This document shows positions 54,381-63,384 of a stretch of 64,000 nt of DNA, piece after piece; within the stretch, counting starts at the first letter, position 1, and the number at the start of each line of letters is the position of its first letter. The stretch is from CAZRIE01 sp964600075 (GTDB lineage: Bacteria > Bacteroidota > Bacteroidia > Flavobacteriales > Flavobacteriaceae), in contig CAZRIE010000005.1 in the NCBI GenBank assembly GCA_964600075.1, positions 1 through 64,000 on the forward strand. Reading direction: 5' to 3'. Below the pieces are notes generated by a model. It had not been told where the DNA came from, did no database searches, and saw only the letters and a list, made by a program, of their open reading frames with translations. The position numbers and the translations under genes are program-made.

Positions 54381-55439
54381 ATGGGAATAAAAAGAATAGC
54401 GCAACTAGCTAATGTCTCTATCGGTACAGTTGACCGGGTATTGCATAAGAGGGGCGGCGTTTCTAAAAACACTGAAAATAAGATCCTTGAAATTATAAAG
54501 GAGACCGGCTATCAAAAAAACATGACGGCCAGCAGGCTTAAACTGGCATCCGTTAAAAAAATTAGATTCGCGATCTTGACCCCAGAAACTAGGGGTGAAC
54601 ATAGTTATTGGAAGTTACCAAAAATGGGTGTTTCAAAAGCGGTCGACGAGTTAAAAGAACTCGGGGTAAAGGTAGATTATTACGAATTTTCGGGGACTTC
54701 TTCTTCTTCTTTCAAGGATTCTAGCGAGCGTATTTTATCAAAGAATTATGATGCCCTTATTACCGTGCCTTTTTTTGAAAACGAGAGTAATTCTTTGTTG
54801 GAGAGGGCGAAATTAAAAAACATTCCTATTGTTTTTTTAGATACACAGATACAGTTGAAAGGCACAGGATATTTTATCCGTCAAAACTCCCATAAAGCCG
54901 GTATGGTGGCAGGCCGATTGCTTCACGGTTGCGTAGGCAGTGAAGGGCACTATTTTATCGTCAATATTCTTAATGACAAGGGGGTACAGGTGAATAATAA
55001 ACAAAGAGAAGATGGTTTTAGGGCATTTTTCAAGTCAATTGGGACGGAAGTAAATATCACGACAATAAATCATCTGTTAAACGATACGTTCAAGGCCACA
55101 GAAGAGATGCAGGAGGGGTTTCGAAGTAATGGCCCAAAAGGTATATTCGTCACCAATTCAAGAGCGCATCTCATCGCTGACATTATCAAACAATATAAGG
55201 TTAGAAATACCTATGTTATGGGCTTTGATTTGAATACAAAGAATCTTGAATATTTAGAAAATAATGAAATTAGCTTCCTTATCAATCAACAGCCCAAGTA
55301 TCAGGGTTATATGGCTATAATAAGGTTGTTCCACTACTTGACCGAACAGAACGATTTTGAACTCGATCTTGAAATACCAGAAATCAATCTTGAAATACCG
55401 GTAGAAATTATAGTAAAAGAAAATCTGGTTTCGATTTAA
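54381..55439 (+). CDS. LacI-family transcriptional regulator
   Basis: A 352-residue regulator with an N-terminal LacI helix-turn-helix (IKRIAQLANVSIGTVDRVLH, about 3-22), the hinge KNMTASRLKLASVK and a periplasmic-binding-protein-like sugar domain (about 60-345). It begins 99 bp after the second DUF1080 gene, with no obvious terminator between, so it may belong to that transcription unit. The only matching palindromes I found lie upstream of that unit and upstream of susC. LacI-type repressors bind such palindromes, so this protein is the natural candidate for both. It converges on susD. Confidence 0.9.
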   Translation: MGIKRIAQLANVSIGTVDRVLHKRGGVSKNTENKILEIIKETGYQKNMTASRLKLASVKKIRFAILTPETRGEHSYWKLPKMGVSKAVDELKELGVKVDYYEFSGTSSSSFKDSSERILSKNYDALITVPFFENESNSLLERAKLKNIPIVFLDTQIQLKGTGYFIRQNSHKAGMVAGRLLHGCVGSEGHYFIVNILNDKGVQVNNKQREDGFRAFFKSIGTEVNITTINHLLNDTFKATEEMQEGFRSNGPKGIFVTNSRAHLIADIIKQYKVRNTYVMGFDLNTKNLEYLENNEISFLINQQPKYQGYMAIIRLFHYLTEQNDFELDLEIPEINLEIPVEIIVKENLVSI

Positions 55440-55483
55440 CGACTATTTCGAAATATTCCCTAGAAAAGTAAAATTAGCTAAAT

Positions 55484-55519
55484 AAAAAACCCTCCCGGTA
55501 TTCTAGATATCGGGAGGGT
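55484..55519 (-). terminator. Terminator of the susCD operon
   Basis: On the minus strand ACCCTCCCG (55519-55511) pairs with CGGGAGGGT (55497-55489), with further pairing into the loop. The stem ends in a run of six T (55489-55484). It lies just downstream of susD and between convergent genes. Confidence 0.88.
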
Positions 55520-55544
55520 CACAAACTAAACTAACTCAAACTCT

Positions 55545-57203
55545 TTATTGCGGGTAACCCGGGTTTTGAGGATAACCACCTAATGCTCTATCTATTTGAT
55601 TTTGTGGTATCGGTCTGACAGTATGATAATCTTGAATGTTCGGCGCAGCGCCAAGATTATGCATTCTGGTGCGTGCAACTAACGTTCCCGTACGTGCCAA
55701 ATCGAACCAGCGGTGACCTTCCCCAACTAATTCCCTTGCTCTTTCATCTAAAAGAAAATCCAAATCAACATCACCCGGGGTAATTTGACTTGCTGCTTCT
55801 TGACCTGGTACTGCTCCCCGCATTCTGATTACATTAATATCTTCGGCAGCACCTGCGGTATTATTCTGTGCTAGCCTAGCTTCTGCTCGTAACAAATAGG
55901 CATCACCTAAACGCATCAATATAAAATCACGCTGGCCTTGGGTCTTTTGACGATCTGGTCGTGTTGCGTCGATCCACTTATTCATGGAAGGGAAAAGCCT
56001 TTCAGTATATTCCTCATTGGTATATACCAAGAAGGGTACTGCGTCTTGCCGTGATTGTGGCCAATCAATATCCTTACCAGGGCCTGGTATGTAAATAGCC
56101 GTATCTCCGATTACTATGGCATCTCTTGCAGGTTCATCGCCTACGATTTCAGTGGCGGGTTCATCTTTGTTGGCGAACCAAACATGCTTAAAGGAAGATT
56201 CATAACGTGAATCCACATCTCTATCCCAAAGGGTCAACATAAAGTCGGTCGGTCGGTGTCTTTTCCAAGGTCTACCGTTCGTTATATCTCTAGTCATTCC
56301 TCTACGTACGTCATATTCGTGTAAGAAATAGAGGTGCCATCGATGTCCGTTACCATCAATACCACTGTCTACCTGTGACTTGGCATTAGGCAAAACAAAA
56401 ACCATTTCACTATTCTCCTGGTTATCAATATCCCATAAGTCGGCAAAATTTGGTAACAACGAGAAGCCGTAATTGTTGATGACATTGCCGAATAAAGTTT
56501 CCGCTCTTGAGGCATCCGTTCCTTCAGAGAAAGACTTATAGCTCCTGGTCAATAATACCTTAGCTAACAAGAACTCGGCTGCCGGTTTGGTAGCTCTACC
56601 ATAATCGGACTGTTCATCAGGTAAATTGGCGATGGCAAATTCCAAATCAGGTAATATGGCCTGCGTATAAATCTCTGATTGAGGCGTCTTGTTCGCTTCA
56701 ACTTCTATACCTTGGGTCTCTTCAAGAGTCAGATGGGCATCACCAAAAGTGGTCACAACATTAAAATAGAAGAACGCCCTTAAAAAACGTACTTCAGCTA
56801 TTCGCAAGGTCTTTTGGGCCTCGTCCATATCTACATCAGTAGAACGGTTGATGACACCATTGGCTTGGTTGATACCTTTATACCAATTATCCCAAGAATT
56901 TCTAATGTAACTTTCCTCTCCGTTAAGACCGCCATCGTAAAAATTGAACACTTTATGGCCCCCATCAGCACCATTTTGCCAAATATCAGTGCCAAAAGTC
57001 ATCATGGCTGCACCTATTTCTTGACCATAAAATGGCTTGAATGTCGAGTAGGTGGCTTTTACCCCATCTTCTAAACCACTTTCTGTAGTGTAGTAAGAGG
57101 CCGCAGAAACATCTGTTACCAACTCCTCTTCTATATATTTATCACACGACTTTGTTAAAAAAGCCAGTGCTAAAACTAAGGTTAAATAAATTTTTTTGTT
57201 CAT
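55545..57203 (-). CDS. RagB/SusD family nutrient-binding outer-membrane lipoprotein
   Basis: A 552-residue SusD-type lipoprotein that caps the SusC channel and binds the incoming saccharide. The signal is MNKKIYLTLVLALAFLTKSC, with the lipid Cys at about 20. The SusD fold is seen in EVRFLRAFFYFNVVTTFGD, DEQSDYGRATKPAAEFLLAK, LMRLGDAYLLRAEARLAQNN and the C-terminal HRWFDLARTGTLVAR. It begins 40 bp after susC on the same strand. The substrate cannot be read off; the neighbours suggest a small sugar or glycoside rather than a long polymer. Confidence 0.93.
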   Translation of the reverse strand: MNKKIYLTLVLALAFLTKSCDKYIEEELVTDVSAASYYTTESGLEDGVKATYSTFKPFYGQEIGAAMMTFGTDIWQNGADGGHKVFNFYDGGLNGEESYIRNSWDNWYKGINQANGVINRSTDVDMDEAQKTLRIAEVRFLRAFFYFNVVTTFGDAHLTLEETQGIEVEANKTPQSEIYTQAILPDLEFAIANLPDEQSDYGRATKPAAEFLLAKVLLTRSYKSFSEGTDASRAETLFGNVINNYGFSLLPNFADLWDIDNQENSEMVFVLPNAKSQVDSGIDGNGHRWHLYFLHEYDVRRGMTRDITNGRPWKRHRPTDFMLTLWDRDVDSRYESSFKHVWFANKDEPATEIVGDEPARDAIVIGDTAIYIPGPGKDIDWPQSRQDAVPFLVYTNEEYTERLFPSMNKWIDATRPDRQKTQGQRDFILMRLGDAYLLRAEARLAQNNTAGAAEDINVIRMRGAVPGQEAASQITPGDVDLDFLLDERARELVGEGHRWFDLARTGTLVARTRMHNLGAAPNIQDYHTVRPIPQNQIDRALGGYPQNPGYPQ

Positions 57204-57243
57204 AATATCTAAATTATACTATTTAAACTAACAATTTTTTTGC

Positions 57244-60200
57244 TTAAAAGGTGGCGTTTATTGATAAAGACCACTGTTTCGTACTTGGCACCACAGCACT
57301 GCTTAATGACACATTACCATCTGATGGATCTACTGGATCTTCTGAAACTTCAGGATCGAATGTCGGGAAATTATCCCAAAAAATAAGATTCTGGCCAGAG
57401 ACTGTAAATCGTAGTCTTTCCATTCCCAACTTGGACGTAATCGATTCTGGAAGGTTATAGCCTAATGAAAGATTTCGAAGCTTTACAAAACTACCATCGA
57501 AATATCGAAGCGTTGAACCGTTTCTTGGGCTTTCTTGATTCTCGTTCGGCCTTGGGTTGGCGTTTGTAGGGTTATCAATGGTCCAATAATCAACATCTAA
57601 GTTATTATACCTTCCGAATAAGGAGTTATTTTGGGAGTTAAAATTCGACTCGATCGTCTGACCTTGTCTGAAAACAAAGAAAATACCAAGGTCTATACCT
57701 TTGAATGAAAGCTTATTATTGAAGCCGCCATAAAAATCAGGTACCCCATTACCTATAATTTTACGGTCCTCAGGACTAATAACACCATCTCCGTTAAAAT
57801 CGTCCAACTTAATTTCACCAGGTAATTTATTGTCAGCGGCTAATGCGGCAGCTTCCTCATTGGCTTGCCAAATGCCAATTTTTTCATAGTCATAAAATAC
57901 TTGAATAGGTTGACCAATAAACCATCCGTTACCGACATCGTCTAGAGGGTTTCCATTGGCATCTTTTAAAGCCAGTTCTGTAATTTCTTCACTATAAGTA
58001 GAAATATTCAAATCCACATCCCAATTGAAACCATCCCCGTCATTATCAATAATACCTCCACTGACGGTAAACTCAAATCCTGTAGTTCTGGTTGCTCCAA
58101 TGTTCTGTAAAACACTTTCGTACCCTGAAGTGGAAGGCAGACTTCTTGCCAATAACAAATCTTCGGTATTGGTTCTGAAAAAATCAAACGAACCAACCAA
58201 ACGATTATTGAAGAAACCGTAATCTAAACCAATGTCTAGAGTTTTTGATACCTCCCAGGTCAAATCTTCATTTGGTATTTCATTAAGCCCAAAACCAAGT
58301 GCTGGTTCTTCGCCCCAAGCATATACCGTGCTTTGTAGTCTCCCTGCGGTTTGATAAGGTAAAACCGAGGTGTTACCCACCTCACCATAGGAAACTCTCA
58401 ACTTAAGCTCCGATACAGAGGTGTCTATTAAAAAGTCTTCTTGATCGATTCTCCAACCGGCAGAAACCCCTGGGAAGTAGTTCCATTGGTTGCCTTGAGC
58501 CAATCTCGAAGATCCATCGGCCCGTAATGAGGCTTGAAATAAATACTTACCCTTGAAGTCATAATTTACCCTACCCATAAAGGAGGCTAAAGACCATTCG
58601 GTCAGCCTTGATGCAGCAACTGCCCCATTAGTAGCAGATCCGAGATTATAGAATGACTGAGACTCATAGGGTATACCCGATACATTTGTCTGATATCTTT
58701 CAAATCTAGATCGTTGAATACTCTGAAGCAAGGTTACTTTTAAATTGTTATTATCATTAATCGCCTTGTTATACGTCAATAAGTTCTCGAGGGTGTAACC
58801 AAAATCTATATCGTTGATAACACCGGCTTGACCAGGGCCGCCCCGGTTGGTATTGGTTAAACTACCAGAAAAAGTACCTCTTCTGCCAATTCGAATATCC
58901 GGGCCAAAAGTGGTTGTCCATTTTAAGCCCTCCATGAAATTAATGTCAAAATATATAGGAGCGAAAATTCGGGTCTGTGTGCGCTCATCGATATATGCTC
59001 CTTCTACCAATTCATTCAGAGGATTGGTACGGATACCATCATTGGTAGGTAAAAATAATAGTTCGCCATCAGCATCTCGCGGCACACCGAGAGGATTATT
59101 CGCCAAAGATTCTTGCATTGTTGCATTAGAGCCCCAATTCTGCTCTGTTTTGGCTACTAAAAAGGAAGCCCCTATCTTAAAGATATCATTGATTTTATGA
59201 TCTACATTTAAGCGCGCTGAAAATCGTTCGAAATCTTGATTGCTGATAATACCTTGTTCTTTAAAATACCCTATAGAGGTACTAAAGGTCGTATTCTCTG
59301 ACCCACCACTTATACCAAGTTGGTGGTTAGTTTGGTAACCACTGCCAAGCACTTCATCTAACCAATTTGTCGATCTGCCCTGAGCCAGCGATTCTAGTTC
59401 GATCGGATCCAAGAAAACTTCGGTTTCTGCAGGAATAGCTCCATTCCATCCAACCCGTCTTGACTCTCTTTTTAAACCTGCGAACTCTTCTCCGTTCATC
59501 ATATCTACCAAACGTGTGGCAGTAGTGACCCCATAACGACTGCTTAAGGTTACTTTGGTCTTGCCAACTCTACCCCGGTTTGTCGAAACCAAAATCACAC
59601 CGTTCGCACCTCTTGATCCATATACCGCAGTTGCAGCAGCATCTTTTAATACCTGCATCGATGCAATATCGTCAGGATTGATATCGGCCATGGAGTTAGG
59701 GCCATCTATTAAAGGAATACCATCGACCACATAAAGAGGGTCATTTGACGCACTAATAGAACGTCTACCCCGTATTCTCACCGTTGGGTTTTGCCCTGGT
59801 CTACCACCGGCAGATTGCACATCAACACCGGCAACCTGACCTTTGATAGCGTCAATAGTACTAGCTACCTGGACGATACTCAATTGCTCGGCAGTAACGG
59901 TTGATATTGAACCGGTAACCTCTCCTTTCTTTTGAGTACCATAACCGACAACAACAACCTCATCTAACTGTGAAGAGTCTTCTTCGAGAGAAATATTTAC
60001 CGTAGACTCATTGTTTACCGAAACCTGTGTTGTTTTAAAACCGATATAGCTGAAAATTAGAGCATCGTCAGCGGCTGCCGCTATCGAGTAATTTCCATCA
60101 AAATCGGTGGTTGTTCCCCTGGTTGTTCCCTTGACCACAACACTTGCCCCGGGTAAGGGCATGCCGCTACCATCCGTTACCACACCAGTGATTGTAGATT

Positions 60201-60339
60201 GCAGTACTTCATCCAAAGTACGGTCTTTTTCAAATTTTATATCTGCATACATAGAATGTGTTGCGAAGGAGCAGCACAGTAATAAAAGCAAAAAACCTCT
60301 TGTTTTTAGCAATATTTTATTAAAGATCGGTATTTTCAT
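57244..60339 (-). CDS. SusC/RagA family TonB-dependent outer-membrane transporter
   Basis: A 1031-residue outer-membrane importer powered by TonB. It has a signal peptide (to about residue 33), an N-terminal carboxypeptidase-like domain (ITGVVTDGSGMPLPGASVVV, about 50-125), the TonB box and plug (LDEVVVVGYGTQKKGEVTG, then VRIRGRRSISASNDPLYVVD), and a 22-strand barrel ending in an aromatic residue (SINATF). It is operonic with susD, downstream by 40 bp. A palindromic operator and -7/-33 elements lie about 290-330 bp upstream of its start, giving a long leader. It probably imports the substrate of the DUF1080 enzymes. Confidence 0.94.
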   Translation of the reverse strand: MKIPIFNKILLKTRGFLLLLLCCSFATHSMYADIKFEKDRTLDEVLQSTITGVVTDGSGMPLPGASVVVKGTTRGTTTDFDGNYSIAAAADDALIFSYIGFKTTQVSVNNESTVNISLEEDSSQLDEVVVVGYGTQKKGEVTGSISTVTAEQLSIVQVASTIDAIKGQVAGVDVQSAGGRPGQNPTVRIRGRRSISASNDPLYVVDGIPLIDGPNSMADINPDDIASMQVLKDAAATAVYGSRGANGVILVSTNRGRVGKTKVTLSSRYGVTTATRLVDMMNGEEFAGLKRESRRVGWNGAIPAETEVFLDPIELESLAQGRSTNWLDEVLGSGYQTNHQLGISGGSENTTFSTSIGYFKEQGIISNQDFERFSARLNVDHKINDIFKIGASFLVAKTEQNWGSNATMQESLANNPLGVPRDADGELLFLPTNDGIRTNPLNELVEGAYIDERTQTRIFAPIYFDINFMEGLKWTTTFGPDIRIGRRGTFSGSLTNTNRGGPGQAGVINDIDFGYTLENLLTYNKAINDNNNLKVTLLQSIQRSRFERYQTNVSGIPYESQSFYNLGSATNGAVAASRLTEWSLASFMGRVNYDFKGKYLFQASLRADGSSRLAQGNQWNYFPGVSAGWRIDQEDFLIDTSVSELKLRVSYGEVGNTSVLPYQTAGRLQSTVYAWGEEPALGFGLNEIPNEDLTWEVSKTLDIGLDYGFFNNRLVGSFDFFRTNTEDLLLARSLPSTSGYESVLQNIGATRTTGFEFTVSGGIIDNDGDGFNWDVDLNISTYSEEITELALKDANGNPLDDVGNGWFIGQPIQVFYDYEKIGIWQANEEAAALAADNKLPGEIKLDDFNGDGVISPEDRKIIGNGVPDFYGGFNNKLSFKGIDLGIFFVFRQGQTIESNFNSQNNSLFGRYNNLDVDYWTIDNPTNANPRPNENQESPRNGSTLRYFDGSFVKLRNLSLGYNLPESITSKLGMERLRFTVSGQNLIFWDNFPTFDPEVSEDPVDPSDGNVSLSSAVVPSTKQWSLSINATF

Positions 60340-60627
60340 ATCATCTTGTAGTTAAGTTAGTTACTTGTTAGTTTTTAATATTTAGTAAAGAAGTGCATGA
60401 ACTTTTCAAAGGAGAACGACTTCTAAAAATAATAGTATTGAGAAGGGCAACGGTTTACTACCGCTGTCAAGGGCTTTTGTTCGTGTTTGTCATAGAGGTT
60501 TTTGTTTGAGTTACTAGTTTAGAGATAAATAATACCTTGAAATTGTACTTAATATAGACTGCTCGGAAAATTTAAAAATACTGATCGGAGGCTATTAATT
60601 TTAACATTATTAATTGTATTTTTGGTT

Positions 60628-60645
60628 TTCGTTAACGTTAACGAA
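60628..60645 (-). promoter_or_regulatory. Putative LacI-type operator upstream of susC
   Basis: TTCGTTAACGTTAACGAA is a perfect 18-bp palindrome. On the minus strand its left end overlaps a -7-like box TATCTTCG (60649-60642), and a TTTG (60669-60666) stands 16 nt upstream as a -33 element. A near copy precedes the DUF1080 operon. Confidence 0.7.
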
Positions 60646-60690
60646 GATAGGAATACATTTCATTGCAAAAAATATATTTTATAATTTTTT

Positions 60691-60750
60691 GTTAAAAAAA
60701 ATAGGGATTCATAGAAAATTGGGCTTAAAAATTAGTATTTCTAGAATCCC
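60691..60750 (-). terminator. Terminator-like hairpin on the minus strand upstream of susC
   Basis: Read on the minus strand, GGGATTCTAGAAA (60750-60738) pairs with TTTCTATGAATCCC (60717-60704, one bulge) and is followed by TATTTTTTTT. No minus-strand gene lies before it, so it may end an unannotated small transcript or protect the susC promoter from read-through. Confidence 0.45.
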
Positions 60751-61065
60751 ATTGTCTTAATAATATTAGAGTATAAAGGCTTTTGATTTGAAAATCACGG
60801 TTCAGATATTGAGTATATCTGCTAACCACTTTTTAACATATGGGTAGTATGTGCAACAGAGATTTCTAAATCTCTCCCTCTTTATTTTAATCAATACTAA
60901 AAGAATGTGATTTCTAAATTTTGGAAGCGATACTTTAAGATTTGTCTTCGAGTAGTATTAAGGGAGTCGGTAAATTAGGAAGTCGGTCAGAGTGTTACAG
61001 TTCTAATAAGAACAATATTATAGTTTTAAAATGTAAAGATTAAAGTCACCAGTAAATAAACTAAG

Positions 61066-61917
61066 ATGGGTTCGAACAGAAGAAATTTTATTAGAAAAGC
61101 TTCAGTTGGAGTTTTGGGAATGGCGGCCATAACGGTGCCAAAAATAGCAAATGCATCCATTTTGACCGATGTCGTAAAACATCATAAAACAAATCTCAAA
61201 CTTGGCGTAGCTTCATATACCCTAAGGGAATTTTCTACTGAAAGGGCACTCGATATGACCCTTCGTTGTGGTATAGACCGCATGACGTTTAAAAGTATGC
61301 ACCTTCCCTTGGATTCCGGTACGACAACTATCAAGAAAACGGTCGCGCTCTGCAAAGAAAAAGGGGTCGAACTCTATGGCGCAGGCGTAGTGTACATGAA
61401 AACGAAAGAAGAAGTCGATCAGGCTTTCGAGTATGCTAAGACTGCCGAAATGGAAATGATCGTTGGTGTGCCAAACCACGAACTACTTGATTATGTTGAG
61501 GAAAAGGTTAAGGCGTACGATATTAAATTGGCCATTCACAACCACGGGCCTGGTGACAAGGTGTACCCGAGCGCTGAAAGTGCGTATGTAAAGATTAAAG
61601 ATAGGGATAAGCGCATGGGGCTTTGCATTGATATCGGCCATACAAAACGAATAAAACGAGATCCTTCACAAGATGTAAAAGAATTTTTCGACCGCGTTTA
61701 TGATATCCATTTAAAGGATGTTACGTCAGACGAGGCCGATGGACAGACCTGTATTATCGGGCGGGGCGTTATCGATTTCACCTCTTTTTTAAAAACGGTA
61801 TCGGATTTGCAGTATACAGGAACCTTGGCTCTGGAATATGAAGCCGAAGAAAACGACCCACTTCCCGGAATGATGGAATCAGTAGGATATGTAAAAGGTA
61901 TATTATCAACACTATAA
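61066..61917 (+). CDS. Tat-exported sugar phosphate isomerase/epimerase-like protein
   Basis: A 283-residue TIM-barrel protein of the AP-endonuclease family 2 / xylose-isomerase-like fold. The Tat signal has NRRNFIRKASVGVLGMAA. Metal ligands are likely in LAIHNHGPG, LCIDIGHTKR, DIHLKDVTS and ALEYEAE. Tat export implies periplasmic use of a metal-loaded folded enzyme. Members of this family accompany DUF1080 and Gfo/Idh/MocA proteins in 3-keto-glycoside clusters. The next gene begins 10 bp downstream and shares a very similar N-terminal sequence (SSNRRNFIKKAS), so the two make one operon. Confidence 0.85.
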   Translation: MGSNRRNFIRKASVGVLGMAAITVPKIANASILTDVVKHHKTNLKLGVASYTLREFSTERALDMTLRCGIDRMTFKSMHLPLDSGTTTIKKTVALCKEKGVELYGAGVVYMKTKEEVDQAFEYAKTAEMEMIVGVPNHELLDYVEEKVKAYDIKLAIHNHGPGDKVYPSAESAYVKIKDRDKRMGLCIDIGHTKRIKRDPSQDVKEFFDRVYDIHLKDVTSDEADGQTCIIGRGVIDFTSFLKTVSDLQYTGTLALEYEAEENDPLPGMMESVGYVKGILSTL

Positions 61918-61927
61918 AAAACAACAA

Positions 61928-63271
61928 ATGAGTTCGAACAGAAGAAATTTTATTAAAAAAGCATCCGTAGGGGCTGCCGGTATTGCCTTTGGCGGCAGTA
62001 TCAATGCAATGTCAGCCAGAAGCCACGCCAATATCTTAGGTGCCAATGACCATATCAATTGCGCAGTTATCGGAGTGCGAAGTAGGGCAAAGGCACATTT
62101 TAAGGCCATCCACCAAGACACAAACGCAAAAATTATTTATAGTTGCGATGTTGATGATAAGATTATTGAAGAGCACAACAAATGGTGCCAAGAAAATATC
62201 GGCTATATCCCTAAAGTAGAGAAAGACTTTAGAAAAGTACTTGAAGATAAGGAAGTGGATGCGATATTTATTGCGACGCCAGAGCATTGGCATGCACCTA
62301 TGGCCATTTTGGCCCTGCAAGCAGGTAAGCATGTTTATGTTGAAAAGCCTTGCAGTCATAATCCATATGAAAATACATTACTTGTAGAGGCCCAGAAAAA
62401 GTATGGTAAGAAGGTACAAATGGGTAACCAGCAACGTTCATCCAAGACCTCTGCTTTGGCAGTAAAGGAAATCGGCGAAGGCATTATTGGCGATGTTTAT
62501 AAAGGTGAAGCGTACTATTCCAATAATAGAGGCTCAATCGGAAAAGGCAACAAAATTGACGTACCATCGACCCTTGATTGGGAAATGTGGCAAGGCCCGG
62601 CAATACGGGAAGATTACCGAGATAACATTCACCCTTACAATTGGCATTGGTTCAAGAATTGGGGTACAGGGGAGGTTCATAACAACGGTACCCATGAAAT
62701 CGATATCTGTAGGTGGGCTCTAGGTGTAGATTTGCCCGATAGTGTTACCTCTTACGGAGGAAAATATACCTTCGATGACGACTGGGAGTTTGTAGATAAC
62801 CAGCAAGTGACGTACAAATTCGGAAACGATAAGTTTATTACCTGGACGGGTCACAGCCGAGGCGTTATAAAACCAAAGCAACCCGGACGTGGAATTACTA
62901 TTTACGGAAGTAAAGGTTCGATTATGCTTAGCCGTGGCGGGTACCAACTTTTTGCGTTGGACGGCTCAATGATTAAAGATGAAAACGAAGGCGGGAATCA
63001 AAGTGCCGGAACCGATACGCAAGGCGGCGGTGGTCTTGATGTTAATCATGTGCACAACTTTTTCGCGGGAATACGGGAAGATAAATCTTTAAATTCCGAT
63101 ATAAGAGATGCAAGTATCACCACTATGCTCTGCCATTTGGGTAATATGGCGCAAGATGCCGGGGAAACGCTTTACATTAATCCTTCAAATGGAAAAGTCC
63201 TTAATAATAAGAAGGTAATGGAAGATTGGTGGAAAAGAGAGTACACCAACGGGTGGGAGCCAAAACTATAA
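61928..63271 (+). CDS. Tat-exported Gfo/Idh/MocA oxidoreductase (keto-sugar candidate)
   Basis: A 447-residue exported sugar dehydrogenase. The Tat signal is SSNRRNFIKKASVGAAGIAF, the Rossmann part is NCAVIGVRSRAKAHFKAI (the usual GxGxxG is here GVRSRA), the catalytic EKP is YVEKPCSHNPYE, and NNGTHEIDICRW gives the conserved His. It belongs to the long exported type. It lies 10 bp after the isomerase gene and ends at a strong terminator. In the proposed pathway it would oxidise a glycoside to its 3-keto form in the periplasm, feeding DUF1080. The Rossmann loop deviation is worth noting, but many exported relatives share it. Confidence 0.85.
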   Translation: MSSNRRNFIKKASVGAAGIAFGGSINAMSARSHANILGANDHINCAVIGVRSRAKAHFKAIHQDTNAKIIYSCDVDDKIIEEHNKWCQENIGYIPKVEKDFRKVLEDKEVDAIFIATPEHWHAPMAILALQAGKHVYVEKPCSHNPYENTLLVEAQKKYGKKVQMGNQQRSSKTSALAVKEIGEGIIGDVYKGEAYYSNNRGSIGKGNKIDVPSTLDWEMWQGPAIREDYRDNIHPYNWHWFKNWGTGEVHNNGTHEIDICRWALGVDLPDSVTSYGGKYTFDDDWEFVDNQQVTYKFGNDKFITWTGHSRGVIKPKQPGRGITIYGSKGSIMLSRGGYQLFALDGSMIKDENEGGNQSAGTDTQGGGGLDVNHVHNFFAGIREDKSLNSDIRDASITTMLCHLGNMAQDAGETLYINPSNGKVLNNKKVMEDWWKREYTNGWEPKL

Positions 63272-63313
63272 TCGGTTGGTGGTATAGAATTTTATTTTGA
63301 GTTAGTTTGTATT

Positions 63314-63350
63314 AAGGGACTTGTTTACTTCGGTGAACAAGTCCCTTTTT
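63314..63350 (+). terminator. Terminator with UUCG-type tetraloop
   Basis: AAGGGACTTGTTTAC (63314-63328) pairs with GTGAACAAGTCCCTT (63333-63347) around the loop TTCG (closed by C-G), with one wobble, and runs into T. It is the end of the isomerase/oxidoreductase operon. Confidence 0.92.
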
Positions 63351-63384
63351 ATTGATTTCCAATACGTGTGATGAACTGAAATGT

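Larger units (their letters stand above)
60340..61065. other. 726-bp divergent regulatory region (susC / isomerase)
   Basis: No gene is seen. It holds an 18-bp palindrome and promoter for susC, a terminator-like hairpin on the minus strand, two more dyads (CAGATAT-tgagt-ATATCTG at 60803-60821; AGAGATTT-ct-AAATCTCT at 60858-60875), and a repeat of GATTTCTAAAT at 60909-60919. The susC leader (about 60340-60630) has no strong structure. Confidence 0.6.
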
